Assembly (NCBI RefSeq): GCF_900095865.1
Contig: NZ_FMIZ01000006.1
Span: 248,001-312,000, forward strand
From: Massilioclostridium coli
GTDB taxonomy: Bacteria; Bacillota; Clostridia; Oscillospirales; Ruminococcaceae
Direction of reading: 5' to 3'
Length of the DNA: 64,000 nucleotides
Below are positions 9,166 to 18,482 of the stretch, in pieces. The notes beneath the pieces were generated by a model. It worked only from the letters and a program-made list of their open reading frames with translations, made no database searches and was not told the DNA's origin. The translations under genes were made by a program, and so were the position numbers. Within the stretch, counting starts at the first letter, position 1, and the number at the start of each line of letters is the position of its first letter.

Positions 9166-10749
9166 TTATCTGCTAAATTCAGCTAATTCTAAACCTTCGT
9201 TGTGTTCTAGTGCCCATTGAATACTCCAACTGTTGGAAAATAGCAACAATTTATTTCCTTTTAAATCCTGTACAACCTTTGTACCAGACATCAAATCCAA
9301 ACTGTTTACATCAACATCTTTGTTTTCAATCCAACGGATATACTGATATGGCAACCCGGACATCCGGATATCCACATGGTATTCGTTCTTCAAACGGTAT
9401 TCCAACACTTCAAATTGCAGGACGCCTACTGCACCTACAATCACTTCTTCCATACCAGAATCCAGCTCCTGGAAAATCTGGATTGCCCCTTCTTGGGCAA
9501 TCTGAGTCATCCCTTTTACAAATTGTTTTCTTTTTAAGGTATCCACCTGGGTAACCAGATTAAAATGCTCCGGCGCAAAGGTTGGAATCCCTTCAAACAC
9601 CATCTTCCGGTTTGGGGAACACAAAGTATCCCCAATAGAAAAAATACCTGGGTCGAAAATCCCCAAAATATCCCCAGCATAAGCTTCTTCCACAATTTCA
9701 CGTTCCTGCGCCATCATCTGCTGAGGCTGGGCAAGTTTTAATTTTTTACCACCCTGTACATGGAGTACTTCCATCCCTTTTTCAAATTTACCGGAACAAA
9801 TCCGCATAAACGCAATCCTATCACGGTGAGCTTTGTTCATATTTGCCTGAATTTTAAAGACAAATCCTGAAAAATCCTCATCAAACGGGCTTATCTGCCC
9901 AATGTCCGAATTACGGGATAATGGTGGTGTTGTCATCTGTAAGAAATTTTCCAGGAATGGTTCCACGCCAAAATTGGTCAATGCGGAACCAAAAAAGACA
10001 GGAGAAAGCTGACCAGTATTTACCTTTTCCATGTCAAATTCATATCCGGCACCATCTAGCAACTCTACATCATCCACCAAGGTATGATAATGTTCCGAAC
10101 CAATCAATTTTTCCAGATTGGTATCATTCAAATCTGCTGCAATAGAGTCTACTTCCCGTTGCCCATTGTTGGCTGTAAACGCTAAAATTTCCCGTTTTTT
10201 TCGGTCAAATACCCCTTTGAACTCCTTACCGGAACCAATCGGCCAGTTTACTGGATAAGTCTGAATTCCCAGTTCTTCCTCAATTTCCTCCATCAAATCA
10301 AATGGATTCCTGGCTTCCCGGTCCATTTTGTTAATAAAAGTAAAAATCGGGATGTGCCGCATGACACAAACCTTAAATAACTTTCTGGTTTGGTTTTCAA
10401 CACCCTTGGAGGCATCAATCACCATAACAGCAGAATCCGCTGCCATTAAGGTGCGGAAAGTATCTTCGGAGAAGTCCTGATGCCCTGGGGTATCCAAAAT
10501 ATTAATGCAATAGCCTTCATATTCAAACTGCATTACAGAGGAAGTGACCGAAATCCCCCTTTGTTTTTCAATTTCCATCCAATCGGAAACCGCATGTTTC
10601 GCAGTTTTTTTCCCTTTTACAGAACCAGCTAAGGCAATTGCTCCACCGTACAACAAGAACTTTTCCGTTAAAGTCGTTTTACCAGCGTCAGGGTGGGAAA
10701 TAATCGCAAAAGTTCTACGTCGTTTAATCTCATTTTCGTAACTTGACAA
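9166..10749 (-). CDS. prfC: Peptide chain release factor 3
   Basis: This translational GTPase recycles RF1/RF2 from the ribosome after peptide release. The G-domain motifs are G1 SHPDAGKTTL, G2/switch region KQRGISVTSS, G3 DTPGHQDF and G4 NKMD, followed by domain II and III sequence typical of RF3 rather than EF-G. The length of about 527 residues matches the family. The best start is TTG at 10749: AGGAGG sits seven bases upstream, giving M-SSYENEIKRRRTFAIISH. The ATG at 10773 would place the ribosome site inside the gene. It appears to be a single-gene unit with a shared terminator. Confidence 0.95.
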   Translation of the reverse strand: MSSYENEIKRRRTFAIISHPDAGKTTLTEKFLLYGGAIALAGSVKGKKTAKHAVSDWMEIEKQRGISVTSSVMQFEYEGYCINILDTPGHQDFSEDTFRTLMAADSAVMVIDASKGVENQTRKLFKVCVMRHIPIFTFINKMDREARNPFDLMEEIEEELGIQTYPVNWPIGSGKEFKGVFDRKKREILAFTANNGQREVDSIAADLNDTNLEKLIGSEHYHTLVDDVELLDGAGYEFDMEKVNTGQLSPVFFGSALTNFGVEPFLENFLQMTTPPLSRNSDIGQISPFDEDFSGFVFKIQANMNKAHRDRIAFMRICSGKFEKGMEVLHVQGGKKLKLAQPQQMMAQEREIVEEAYAGDILGIFDPGIFSIGDTLCSPNRKMVFEGIPTFAPEHFNLVTQVDTLKRKQFVKGMTQIAQEGAIQIFQELDSGMEEVIVGAVGVLQFEVLEYRLKNEYHVDIRMSGLPYQYIRWIENKDVDVNSLDLMSGTKVVQDLKGNKLLLFSNSWSIQWALEHNEGLELAEFSR

Positions 10750-10952
10750 GTTCGTTCCTCCTGATGATTCCATTTCATTTTAAAATCTGTTTTTCTCAAA
10801 AAAATGGTTCGGCCAAATGGTAATTTTGTCTTCCATTGACCCAACCCGATCATCCTAATTTTGTTTATTTCTATTTCATTTTTTCCATTTTACAACAGAT
10901 TCACTATCCTGTCAATCAGCTAAAAAAGAAATAAAATGTCATGATTTCTATT

Positions 10953-11441
10953 TTATAATAACCAGCATCCCAGCAGCCCTATACTACATCCAAGTCCCCA
11001 GCCAGAAACAACATCAGAAATATAATGGATTCCTGTTAAAATACGGGTTGCCCCAGCTAAAAACGCCAATACCGCAATAAAAACTCCCAAGGGAAAATGA
11101 ATATACCAGCATGCCACACAAATCACCGCTGCACTGGCTGCATGTTTACTTGGAAAAGAACATCCGGTATCATGTCCGATTACTGGTTCAAACTGGTATT
11201 TCTCAAATGGACGTTTTCTCTGGATAAATACCCGAAGTCCTTTTACCACCAACAAACAAAGCATTGGGCTTATTAGATAACACCAAATCCTAATATCCCT
11301 TTGAAATGCCAGCAAAATACCTAGCCCTAAATAAATCACCGCAATGCCAATGGGGGAAAATTTACAAAGCAGAATAAGGAGGAACCGATAAGATGGCGAT
11401 TTCTCAGCCAATCGGATACAAGACGAATAAAACCGTTCCAT
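10953..11441 (-). CDS. PAP2-family membrane phosphatase
   Basis: The 162-residue membrane protein has the three PAP2 motifs in order: the C1-type block RVFIQRKRP, SFPSKHAAS (C2, with catalytic His) and TRILTGIHYISDV (C3, His nucleophile and Asp). It has about five hydrophobic segments. Members dephosphorylate lipid phosphates such as undecaprenyl pyrophosphate or phosphatidic acid on the outer face of the membrane. The exact substrate is not visible. It starts 27 bp after the stop of the Lrp/AsnC gene on the same strand, so the two are probably co-transcribed. Confidence 0.85.
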   Translation of the reverse strand: MERFYSSCIRLAEKSPSYRFLLILLCKFSPIGIAVIYLGLGILLAFQRDIRIWCYLISPMLCLLVVKGLRVFIQRKRPFEKYQFEPVIGHDTGCSFPSKHAASAAVICVACWYIHFPLGVFIAVLAFLAGATRILTGIHYISDVVSGWGLGCSIGLLGCWLL

Positions 11442-11468
11442 TCTATTTTTCTCTCCTATCTCTGTAGG

Positions 11469-11936
11469 TTAAGGTTCTTCGATAGTATCTTCATCCGGCA
11501 ATACAGAGACTTCCTGTTTCACAGTGGATAGCACAAAATGAGTTTTCGTGGAACAAACCCCTTCGATACTTTTAATCCTGCGGTGTAACTGCTCCAACCC
11601 TTCCGAAGAATCGGTCAACACCCTTAACATAAAGTCAAAATCTCCTGTAATATAATAGCAAGAGGTCACATTTTTATTTTCCGCAATACACTTTGTAAAA
11701 TTATCATAGTATTTGGGGTGCTCCAAACTTACTTCCATAAAAGCACACATATCATTCCCTAATTTTTTTTGGTTGAATGAGGCAGTATAGCCTTCGATGA
11801 TTCCAGATTGCTCCAGTTTTTTAATCCGTTCTGTAACAGCAGAAACAGACAGGTTAATGGTTTGGCTAATATTAGAAGCTTTTTGTCTTGCATTTTCTTG
11901 TAAACATTTTAAAATTTCCAAATCAATATGGTCCAT
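11469..11936 (-). CDS. Lrp/AsnC-family transcriptional regulator
   Basis: An N-terminal winged helix-turn-helix (MDHIDLEILKCLQENARQ..., then LSVSAVTERIKKLEQSGIIEGY) is followed by the RAM ligand-binding beta/alpha domain (CAFMEVSLEHP..., YYITGDFDFMLRVLTDS). At about 155 residues it has the family size. I take ATG 11936 because AAAAGG lies eight bases upstream; GTG 11945 and ATG 11942 overlap or abut the ribosome site. It lies just upstream of the PAP2 gene, an unusual partner. The effector amino acid cannot be read. Confidence 0.85.
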   Translation of the reverse strand: MDHIDLEILKCLQENARQKASNISQTINLSVSAVTERIKKLEQSGIIEGYTASFNQKKLGNDMCAFMEVSLEHPKYYDNFTKCIAENKNVTSCYYITGDFDFMLRVLTDSSEGLEQLHRRIKSIEGVCSTKTHFVLSTVKQEVSVLPDEDTIEEP

Positions 11937-12019
11937 CGTCATCACCTTTTCTATTTTGTGATTATCTAATCATTCTTATTTATTATATCATAATTTATAA
12001 TATTGCAATAGGAATTTTT

Positions 12020-12835
12020 TTAATTTGCTATTGTTTTGTTAGATGATTGCAAATAAGGCTGTTTTGGTCTGTGCTCTGGTAAATTGCTATCCCTATTCCA
12101 TTGTGCCAGCCACTCCCGTGGACTCACTCCTACTTCTTTTTTAAATACTCTGGAGAAATAATAATAATCTTCATATCCACATTTCCAGGCAATCTCTTTA
12201 ATACTTAATTTAGATACTTTTTTGGAAATGAGCAGCTGTTGCGCATAACTGATTCTCTTAAAGGTTAAATACTGTAGAGGGGTTCTTCCAGTATGATGTA
12301 AAAATAATTTTCGGAAGTAATCCGTATTAAGTGGAATTTCATCAATCAGTTGGTCAATGCTAAATTTTGGATTTGCCACATTATCCCCTATTTCCTGCAA
12401 AGCATGGGCAACATATTTATTTTGTGCTGGGCTTTGGGCAAATGAAACAATATAGTGGAACAAAACTTCATACAGACTGTTGACGATGTTCCTCCAGTTA
12501 TTCCGTTTCATCTGGTATTCCCGATAAATCTGTTCTAAAATATGCAAAAAATCCAAGTTATCGCTATCTCGAAATTTAAAATAAGAAATTGGTTTAAACT
12601 CAAAATCAGAAAAAGTATAATAGTAGCTTTTAAACCCTACATTGGAATAATCCCGATGAGGAATTCCAGGGGGAATAACAAAAATATCATGGGGTTCAAA
12701 AGCAACTTTGCGGTTGTTAATTTCTGCAATTCCAGTGCCTTCGGTATAGTAAATGATTTCCCACATATCGTGGGTATGCAGTTCTACATGATAAGTAGGA
12801 TTTTCATGGCGGTTAATATAGTTTAATTTTAGCAT
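12020..12835 (-). CDS. AraC-family regulator of the adjacent pentose operon
   Basis: The start is ATG 12835 with GATGGAGG upstream; ATG 12847 is buried in that site. A cupin-type N-terminus (HVELHTHDMWEIIYYTEGTG, then FEPHDIFVIPPGIPHRD) binds the effector. The C-terminal AraC DNA-binding domain (FSIDQLIDEIPLNTDYFRKLF and SIKEIAWKCGYEDYYYFSRVFKKEVGVSPREW) is complete, and a short basic/polar tail follows. It is divergent from the pentose operon starting at 13126. The 290-bp gap holds repeated motifs that are candidate binding sites. Control of the operon, and probably of itself because one motif copy overlaps its ribosome site, is inference from this layout. Confidence 0.85.
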   Translation of the reverse strand: MLKLNYINRHENPTYHVELHTHDMWEIIYYTEGTGIAEINNRKVAFEPHDIFVIPPGIPHRDYSNVGFKSYYYTFSDFEFKPISYFKFRDSDNLDFLHILEQIYREYQMKRNNWRNIVNSLYEVLFHYIVSFAQSPAQNKYVAHALQEIGDNVANPKFSIDQLIDEIPLNTDYFRKLFLHHTGRTPLQYLTFKRISYAQQLLISKKVSKLSIKEIAWKCGYEDYYYFSRVFKKEVGVSPREWLAQWNRDSNLPEHRPKQPYLQSSNKTIAN

Positions 12836-12870
12836 TTCATCCTCCATCTATTTAAAAATAGACATCTAAA

Positions 12871-13103
12871 TAATCCATCTTTTCTATTTTTTTAAAATAT
12901 ATAGTCTATATTATCCATCTTTTACTCCATTTTATCATAAAATATCTATATTGTCCATCTTTATATCGTTCAAATGACTATTTTTTAAAATTGTTTTCCG
13001 TTATACTGTAGGTATCATCATTCTTTATTTGAAACAGAGTCCGGAACATCGCTGTTTCTACAATATTCTCCCATCTTTTTACCCCATATGAAAAGATGGA
13101 TGT
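12871..13103. promoter_or_regulatory. Repeated operator-like motif, TCCATCTTT, in the divergent promoter region
   Basis: The motif WWRTCCATCTTTW occurs at 12871, 12911 and 12951, spaced exactly 40 bp apart. The last two copies are extended to TCTATATTRTCCATCTTT. A further pair forms an inverted repeat: CCCATCTTTTT at about 13070 and AAAAGATGG at about 13091, just before the operon's ribosome site. A shorter copy, TCCATCTAT, overlaps the regulator's ribosome site at 12843. Forty bp is close to four helical turns, so bound proteins would lie on one face of the DNA. Confidence 0.7.
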
Positions 13104-13125
13104 TACCTTTTCGAGGAGGGATTAT

Positions 13126-13950
13126 ATGAACAAATACAAACTGGGCTTGTACGAAAAATCAATGCCAAACGATCTGGAATGGAAGGATAAACTGCTTGCC
13201 GGAAAACAGGCTGGCTTTGACCAGCTGGAAATCAGTATTGATGAATCCGACTTTCGTCTATCCCGCTTAAATTGGAGTAAACAGGAACGTAGAGAACTGT
13301 TAAACACCGAACGTGAGGTCGATTTTTACATCAACACCATGTGTTTGAGTGGACACCGAAAATATCCACTAGGCAGTGGAATTCCTGAGATTGAAAAACG
13401 TGGAATGGAAATTATGGAATCCGCCATTGAACTGGCTTATGATTTAGGAATCCATATTATCCAACTAGCTGGATACGATGTTTATTATGACGAAACCTCC
13501 ACCCCTGCCACCAAAGAACGCTTTATGCAAAACATGTTTAAAAGCGCTGAAATGGCGGCATCCCGTGGGGTAATCCTGGCACTAGAAACCATGGAAAATG
13601 ACTTTATGAATACCATCGAAAAAGCGATGTACTATGTTTCTACCGTAAATTCCCCTTACCTCCAGGTTTATCCTGACATGGGCAACATTACAAACGCAAC
13701 TGAGCATGTTGCGAAGGATATCCGCAGCGGGAAAGGCCATATTGCAGCTGCCCACTTAAAAGAGACGGTTCCAGGTGTATTCCGTGATATGCACTTTGGA
13801 GAAGGAAACGTAGACTTTAAACTGGTGACCGATTTACTAAAATCCCAGGGTGTTACCATGTATACAGCAGAATTTTGGTATGACGGAAAGGATAACTGGA
13901 AGGAAATTCTCCAGCAAACCCATGATTTTCTCCGTCCATACTTAAAATAA
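13126..13950 (+). CDS. L-ribulose-5-phosphate 3-epimerase (UlaE/SgbU type)
   Basis: The enzyme interconverts L-xylulose-5-phosphate and L-ribulose-5-phosphate in a TIM-barrel. The start is ATG 13126 after GAGGAGGG. The 274-residue protein is close to E. coli UlaE in length. It has the barrel blocks that carry the metal and catalytic residues of the family: Glu in ALETMENDF, Asp in VYPDMGNITN, His in AAHLKET and Glu in TAEFWYDG. It is the first gene of a seven-gene unit, followed 15 bp later by the kinase. With the kinase and the 4-epimerase it forms a complete route from L-xylulose to D-xylulose-5-phosphate. Confidence 0.9.
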   Translation: MNKYKLGLYEKSMPNDLEWKDKLLAGKQAGFDQLEISIDESDFRLSRLNWSKQERRELLNTEREVDFYINTMCLSGHRKYPLGSGIPEIEKRGMEIMESAIELAYDLGIHIIQLAGYDVYYDETSTPATKERFMQNMFKSAEMAASRGVILALETMENDFMNTIEKAMYYVSTVNSPYLQVYPDMGNITNATEHVAKDIRSGKGHIAAAHLKETVPGVFRDMHFGEGNVDFKLVTDLLKSQGVTMYTAEFWYDGKDNWKEILQQTHDFLRPYLK

Positions 13951-13965
13951 AAAGGAGGGAAACTT

Positions 13966-15468
13966 ATGGCAAAATATTTAATGGGTATTGACAATGGCGG
14001 TACCATGACCAAAGCTGCTATCTTTGATACAGCTGGCAATGAAATTGCCACCGGCTCCCAGGATACCCCATTATTGGTTCCACAAGACGGTTTTTGCGAA
14101 CGTGATATGAACGACCTGTGGAACGCCACTGTAAACGCAATTAAAACAGCAATTGCAAAAGCGAATATCGACACAAAAGATATTATCGCAATTGGGTGTA
14201 CGGGCCATGGAAAAGGTTTATACCTTTGGGGGAAAGACGGAAAGCCTGCGTACAACGCAATTACATCCACCGACCGCCGCGCCCTTTCCTATGTAGACAA
14301 ATGGAACGCGGACGGCACCGCTCTAAAAGCAAGGGAATATACCCTGCAAAACCTGAGGGAAACCCAAGGAGTTCCTTTGTTGGCTTGGTTGAAGGACAAT
14401 CATCCAGAAGTCGTAGAAAATACCCAGTATATCTTTGAAGCAAAAGACTTTATCCGGTTTATGCTTACCGGCGTGGCAAATACCGAATACACCGATTCTT
14501 CCAGCACCAGCTTGATGAATTTAAAAACCATGACGTTCGACAAAGAGGTTTTAAAAATATTTGGGTTGGAAGATTGTTATGAAAAACTGCCGCCTTTGAA
14601 ATATTCCTATGAATTATGTGGTACTGTGACTGAAGAAATCAGCAAACAGACCGGTTTAGCGGCTGGTACTCCAGTATGTGGAGGCATGTTCGATATTGAC
14701 GCTTGTGCCATTGCGATGGATGTTAGTGATCCAGAAAAACTCTGCGCCATTACCGGGACATGGAGCATCAATGAATATATTTCTGAAACACCGATCCCAC
14801 CGGAAGGTACCACTCAAAACTCCATCTTCTGTATTCCAGGGTATTACCTGATTGAAGAGAGCAGCCCAACTTCCGCCGGAAACCTGGAATGGTATATTAA
14901 AAACTTCCTCGGAAAAGAAAAAATGGAGGTTGGCGCCAGCGGTGGACGTTTATACGATTGGATTGACCAACAGGTGGACGCTATCAAACCGGAGGACAGC
15001 AATGTGATCTTCCTTCCATTCCTGTATGGGACTAATGATCCAAAATGCCAGTTATCCGCTTTTACTGGTTTAAATAATTTCCATACAACAGGGCATCTGC
15101 TCCGCGCGATTTATGAAGGGGTTACTTTCTCCCATATGTACCATATTGAAAAGTTGTTAGCTCTACGAGATACCCCAACTGCAATCCGTATGGCTGGCGG
15201 TGCAACAAAATCCGAAGTATGGCTGCAAATGTTCGCAGATGTCATTGGCTTGCCGATTGAAATGATCAAAACCAAGGAATTGGGCACTTTAGGGTGCGCA
15301 ATGGCTGGAGCGGTTGCTTGTGGTTTACACAAAGATTATAAAGAAGCCGCGAAATCTATGGTTCAGGTGGGCCGTACGGTTCATCCAAATATGGAACGCC
15401 ACAAAATCTATGCTGAAAAATTCGCCCGGTATAAAAAATTAATCAAACTGCTGAGTGAATTATATTAA
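13966..15468 (+). CDS. lyxK: L-xylulose kinase-like FGGY carbohydrate kinase
   Basis: This cytoplasmic FGGY kinase phosphorylates a ketopentose with ATP. The N-terminal phosphate loop reads [16 protein letters not shown]. Segments shared with E. coli LyxK as I recall it include [47 protein letters not shown] and the C-terminal [19 protein letters not shown]. The length is 500 residues, as expected. The neighbours are 3- and 4-epimerases of L-pentulose phosphates, which support L-xylulose over D-xylulose as substrate. L-ribulose or a related ketose remains possible. The ribosome site is AAGGAGG, seven bases before the start. Confidence 0.82.
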   Translation: MAKYLMGIDNGGTMTKAAIFDTAGNEIATGSQDTPLLVPQDGFCERDMNDLWNATVNAIKTAIAKANIDTKDIIAIGCTGHGKGLYLWGKDGKPAYNAITSTDRRALSYVDKWNADGTALKAREYTLQNLRETQGVPLLAWLKDNHPEVVENTQYIFEAKDFIRFMLTGVANTEYTDSSSTSLMNLKTMTFDKEVLKIFGLEDCYEKLPPLKYSYELCGTVTEEISKQTGLAAGTPVCGGMFDIDACAIAMDVSDPEKLCAITGTWSINEYISETPIPPEGTTQNSIFCIPGYYLIEESSPTSAGNLEWYIKNFLGKEKMEVGASGGRLYDWIDQQVDAIKPEDSNVIFLPFLYGTNDPKCQLSAFTGLNNFHTTGHLLRAIYEGVTFSHMYHIEKLLALRDTPTAIRMAGGATKSEVWLQMFADVIGLPIEMIKTKELGTLGCAMAGAVACGLHKDYKEAAKSMVQVGRTVHPNMERHKIYAEKFARYKKLIKLLSELY

Positions 15469-15481
15469 TGGAGGTAGAACG

Positions 15482-16180
15482 ATGTTAGAAAAATTAAAAC
15501 AAGAGGTATACGAAGCAAACATGATGTTGCCAGAATACGGCCTAGTTACTTTTACCTGGGGTAATGTATCCGCAATTGACCGTGAAACCAACCTTGTTGT
15601 TATCAAACCATCCGGTGTGGAATACAACAAATTAAAAGCTGTAGATATGGTAGTATTGGATTTAGACGGCAATGTTGTGGAAGGTGACTTGAACCCTTCT
15701 TCTGACACACCAACCCATTTGGAATTATATCGCCAGTTCAAAAACATCAAAGGGATTGTACACACTCATTCCCCTTGGGCTACCATTTGGGCACAGTCTG
15801 GCAAGTCCATCAACGCTTACGGTACCACCCACGCAGACTACTTCTATGGCCCAATTCCATGTACCCGTAAAATGACACCGGAAGAAATCCAAAGCGAATA
15901 TGAATTAAACACCGGTAAAGTAATTGTGGAAACTTTTGGCGGTTCTAACCCAGACCATATGCCTGGTGTATTGGTAAATAGCCATGGTCCATTCACATGG
16001 GGAACAGATGCAAAAAATGCGGTACACAACGCTGTTGTATTAGAAGAAATCGCAAAAATGGCTTATTACACCGAAAGTCTGGGCAAAACAACCCCAATGC
16101 AGCCGGAACTGCTGGACAAACACTTCTTGCGCAAACACGGCGCTAATGCTTACTACGGCCAAGGAAAACACAATAAATAA
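15482..16180 (+). CDS. L-ribulose-5-phosphate 4-epimerase (AraD/UlaF/SgbE type)
   Basis: This zinc enzyme of the class II aldolase fold converts L-ribulose-5-phosphate to D-xylulose-5-phosphate by retro-aldol chemistry. The 232-residue length matches AraD. Zinc ligands are visible: two His in [13 protein letters not shown] and one in [12 protein letters not shown]. The phosphate-binding regions SGN/SSD-type also appear ([27 protein letters not shown]). The start is ATG 15482 after GGAGG. The stop TAA overlaps the next gene's ATG by one base (TAATG), so translation is probably coupled. No araA or araB is present, so the role is in the L-xylulose route rather than in arabinose use. Confidence 0.92.
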   Translation: MLEKLKQEVYEANMMLPEYGLVTFTWGNVSAIDRETNLVVIKPSGVEYNKLKAVDMVVLDLDGNVVEGDLNPSSDTPTHLELYRQFKNIKGIVHTHSPWATIWAQSGKSINAYGTTHADYFYGPIPCTRKMTPEEIQSEYELNTGKVIVETFGGSNPDHMPGVLVNSHGPFTWGTDAKNAVHNAVVLEEIAKMAYYTESLGKTTPMQPELLDKHFLRKHGANAYYGQGKHNK

Positions 16181-16821
16181 TGGAAACAAAGCTGATTATC
16201 TTCGATATGGACGGGGTTCTTGCTGATACGGAACCTCTCCATCGAAATTCCAAATACAAAATCCTGGAGCGGTTTGGTGTCCATGAAAAACCCGATCTCT
16301 CCTGGACTGTTGGTATTCCAAATAAAGAAATCTGGGAACGGCTCATGAGCCAATACGGTTTCCAGTCCGATGCTGCTACCTGTGAACAAATGCAGTACGA
16401 TGGTATTTTAGAGGAGATGGCGGAAATCCACCTCCCTCCCAGCCAAGGTTTAATCCCCCTCTTGGACTGGATGGAAGAACAAAAGATTCCCGTTGCCATC
16501 GCTTCTTCTTCCAACCGGTATTTTGTAGACCGGGTTACTGAATTTTTAGGTATCAAGCATCGGTTCCGTTGGATTGTATGCGGGGATGAAGTCGCACGTA
16601 AAAAGCCTGACCCTGATGCTTATCAAAAAGTACTGCAACTGGCTGGTATCACTCCAAATCAGGCTATTGCAATTGAAGATTCCCATTCTGGAAGCAAAGC
16701 GGCGTTCCGTGCTGGAATTCCTTGTATTGGATACCAAAACCCCACCTCTGGGGAACAGGATTTATCCTGCTGTACTACCCTGATCCAACATCTGGAACAG
16801 GTAAAAGATTTAATTCCATAA
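16180..16821 (+). CDS. HAD-superfamily sugar phosphatase / beta-phosphoglucomutase-like
   Basis: The 213-residue protein has HAD motif I FDMDGVLADTEP (nucleophile Asp), a helical cap, motif II IASSSN, the motif III lysine in ARKKPDPD, and motif IV AIEDSHSG. These place it in the subfamily IA group with beta-phosphoglucomutase and sugar-phosphate phosphatases. It overlaps the 4-epimerase stop by one base. In this operon a plausible job is removing misphosphorylated or excess pentose phosphates. That is inference, since substrate cannot be read from the sequence. Confidence 0.8.
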   Translation: METKLIIFDMDGVLADTEPLHRNSKYKILERFGVHEKPDLSWTVGIPNKEIWERLMSQYGFQSDAATCEQMQYDGILEEMAEIHLPPSQGLIPLLDWMEEQKIPVAIASSSNRYFVDRVTEFLGIKHRFRWIVCGDEVARKKPDPDAYQKVLQLAGITPNQAIAIEDSHSGSKAAFRAGIPCIGYQNPTSGEQDLSCCTTLIQHLEQVKDLIP

Positions 16822-16863
16822 TCGGATTGAGATAAAAACACATATTGAGAAAGGATTATTATT

Positions 16864-17517
16864 ATGAGATTTTTTATTGATACTGCAAATGTAGAACATA
16901 TTAAAAAAGCAAACGATATGGGTGTGATTTGTGGCGTTACCACCAACCCTTCCCTGATTGCGAAAGAAGGCAGAGATTTTAACGAAGTAATCGCTGAAAT
17001 CGCTTCCATCGTAGACGGCGCTATCTCCGGAGAAGTAAAAGCAACTACTGTAGACGCGGAAGGCATGATCAAAGAAGGCCGCGAAATCGCTAAAATCCAT
17101 CCAAACATGGTAGTAAAAATTCCTATGACAGCAGAAGGTTTAAAAGCTACTAAAGTTTTATCCTCCGAAGGGATTAAAACCAATGTTACTCTGGTATTCA
17201 GTGCAAACCAAGCTTTGCTGGCTGCTAGAGCAGGTGCTACTTATGTTTCTCCATTCCTGGGTAGACTGGATGATATTTCCCAACCAGGGATTGACTTGAT
17301 CCGTACCATTGCAGAAATTTTCGCAATCCATGAAATTGATACCCAGATTATCGCTGCCAGTGTCCGCAATCCAATCCATGTAACTGACTGTGCTTTGGCT
17401 GGCGCTGATATTGCAACTGTTCCATACAGTGTTATCGAACAAATGACAAAACATCCTTTGACTGACCAAGGAATTGAAAAATTCCAGGCAGACTATAAAG
17501 CTGTTTTTGGTGAATAA
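16864..17517 (+). CDS. Small transaldolase (TalC/FSA family)
   Basis: The enzyme transfers a dihydroxyacetone unit between sugar phosphates, forming a Schiff base with Lys85 (in MVVKIPMT). At 217 residues it is of the short transaldolase / fructose-6-phosphate aldolase type. Residue 131, Tyr in E. coli FsaA, is Phe here (SPFLGRLDD), as in true transaldolases of this family, so I favour transaldolase activity. That also fits the transketolase pair that follows. It carries AAAGGA as ribosome site 42 bp after the HAD gene. Confidence 0.88.
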   Translation: MRFFIDTANVEHIKKANDMGVICGVTTNPSLIAKEGRDFNEVIAEIASIVDGAISGEVKATTVDAEGMIKEGREIAKIHPNMVVKIPMTAEGLKATKVLSSEGIKTNVTLVFSANQALLAARAGATYVSPFLGRLDDISQPGIDLIRTIAEIFAIHEIDTQIIAASVRNPIHVTDCALAGADIATVPYSVIEQMTKHPLTDQGIEKFQADYKAVFGE

Positions 17518-17634
17518 TTTAAACTGGTCAAAATAAATTTTGACCAAACCCTGTTTTTATGTTAGGATAACAGTAGTCCCAGCTAATTGCATGCTGGCTG
17601 GGAAAACAATCTAAAAGAAAGTAGGTTGCGTTTG
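17518..17634 (+). promoter_or_regulatory. Two hairpins between transaldolase and transketolase genes
   Basis: The 117-bp gap inside the operon holds a near-perfect palindrome at 17525-17546 (arms TGGTCAAAAT and ATTTTGACCA, AA loop) and a second hairpin, TCCCAGC / GCTGGGA, at 17577-17603. Neither is followed directly by a strong T-run. They may be an attenuator, an mRNA processing or stability site, or a divider between two operons. Confidence 0.45.
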
Positions 17635-18480
17635 ATGGATAAACAGACTAATCTTGAACTGCAAAAAATCGCCTGTCATGTCCGTATGGGCGTTATTGAA
17701 GGTGTATTCAATGCAAAATCCGGTCATCCAGGTGGCTCGTTATCCGCCTCTGATCTGTACACATACCTTTATTTTAAAGAGATGAATATTGATCCCAAAG
17801 ATCCACACAATCCTGATCGGGACCGTTTTGTCCTCTCCAAAGGCCACTGTTGCCCTGGATTGTATTCTGTTCTGGCGGAAAGAGGCTACTTCTCAAAAGA
17901 AGAATTGAAATCCCTCCGCCATATCGGCTCCATGTTACAGGGGCATCCAAATATGGAAGATACCCCAGGTGTGGATATGAGTTCTGGTTCTTTAGGCCAG
18001 GGAATTTCCGCAGCTTGCGGCATGGCTTTGGCTGGGAAACTAGACAACAAAAATTACCGTGTATACTGCCTGTTAGGGGACGGTGAATGCGAAGAAGGTC
18101 AGGTTTGGGAAGCTTGCATGTTTGCCGCCCACAAAAATCTGGATAACCTGTGCATCATTGTAGACAATAACGGCTTGCAGATTGACGGTACTGTAGCTGA
18201 AGTTGTTGGTCCAGAACCATTAGATAGTAAATTAGAAGCGTTCGGCTTTGATGTACAAACTATCAACGGCCATGACTTTGAAGAATTGGAACAAGCTTTC
18301 CAAAAAGCAAAAACAGTTACTGGAAAACCTTCCGCTATTATTATGAAAACGGTAAAAGGAAAAGGGGTTTCCTTTATGGAAAACCAGGTTGGCTGGCATG
18401 GCTCCGCTCCAAACAAAGAGCAATATGATGTTGCGATGGCTGACTTACAGAAAATTCTTGCTGGATTGGAGGAGAAATAA
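17635..18480 (+). CDS. Transketolase, N-terminal (TPP-binding) subunit
   Basis: This is the split-transketolase alpha half. It transfers two-carbon units between pentose and other sugar phosphates together with the next gene's product. The thiamine-diphosphate motif runs GDGECEEGQVWEA... to VDNN. SGHPGGSLSASD and SKGHCCPGLYSVLA are also family blocks. The start is ATG 17635 (MDKQTN), with a weak AAGTAGG site upstream; the upstream in-frame ATG at 17587 falls in a hairpin region. It is followed two bases later by the C-terminal subunit. Confidence 0.93.
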   Translation: MDKQTNLELQKIACHVRMGVIEGVFNAKSGHPGGSLSASDLYTYLYFKEMNIDPKDPHNPDRDRFVLSKGHCCPGLYSVLAERGYFSKEELKSLRHIGSMLQGHPNMEDTPGVDMSSGSLGQGISAACGMALAGKLDNKNYRVYCLLGDGECEEGQVWEACMFAAHKNLDNLCIIVDNNGLQIDGTVAEVVGPEPLDSKLEAFGFDVQTINGHDFEELEQAFQKAKTVTGKPSAIIMKTVKGKGVSFMENQVGWHGSAPNKEQYDVAMADLQKILAGLEEK

Positions 18481-18482
18481 CC

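Noticed and set aside
12871-12963. CRISPR-like array because of regular 40-bp spacing
   Set aside because: The repeated unit is only 13-20 bp, sits in a divergent promoter, and there are three copies with AT-rich, non-unique spacers and no cas genes.
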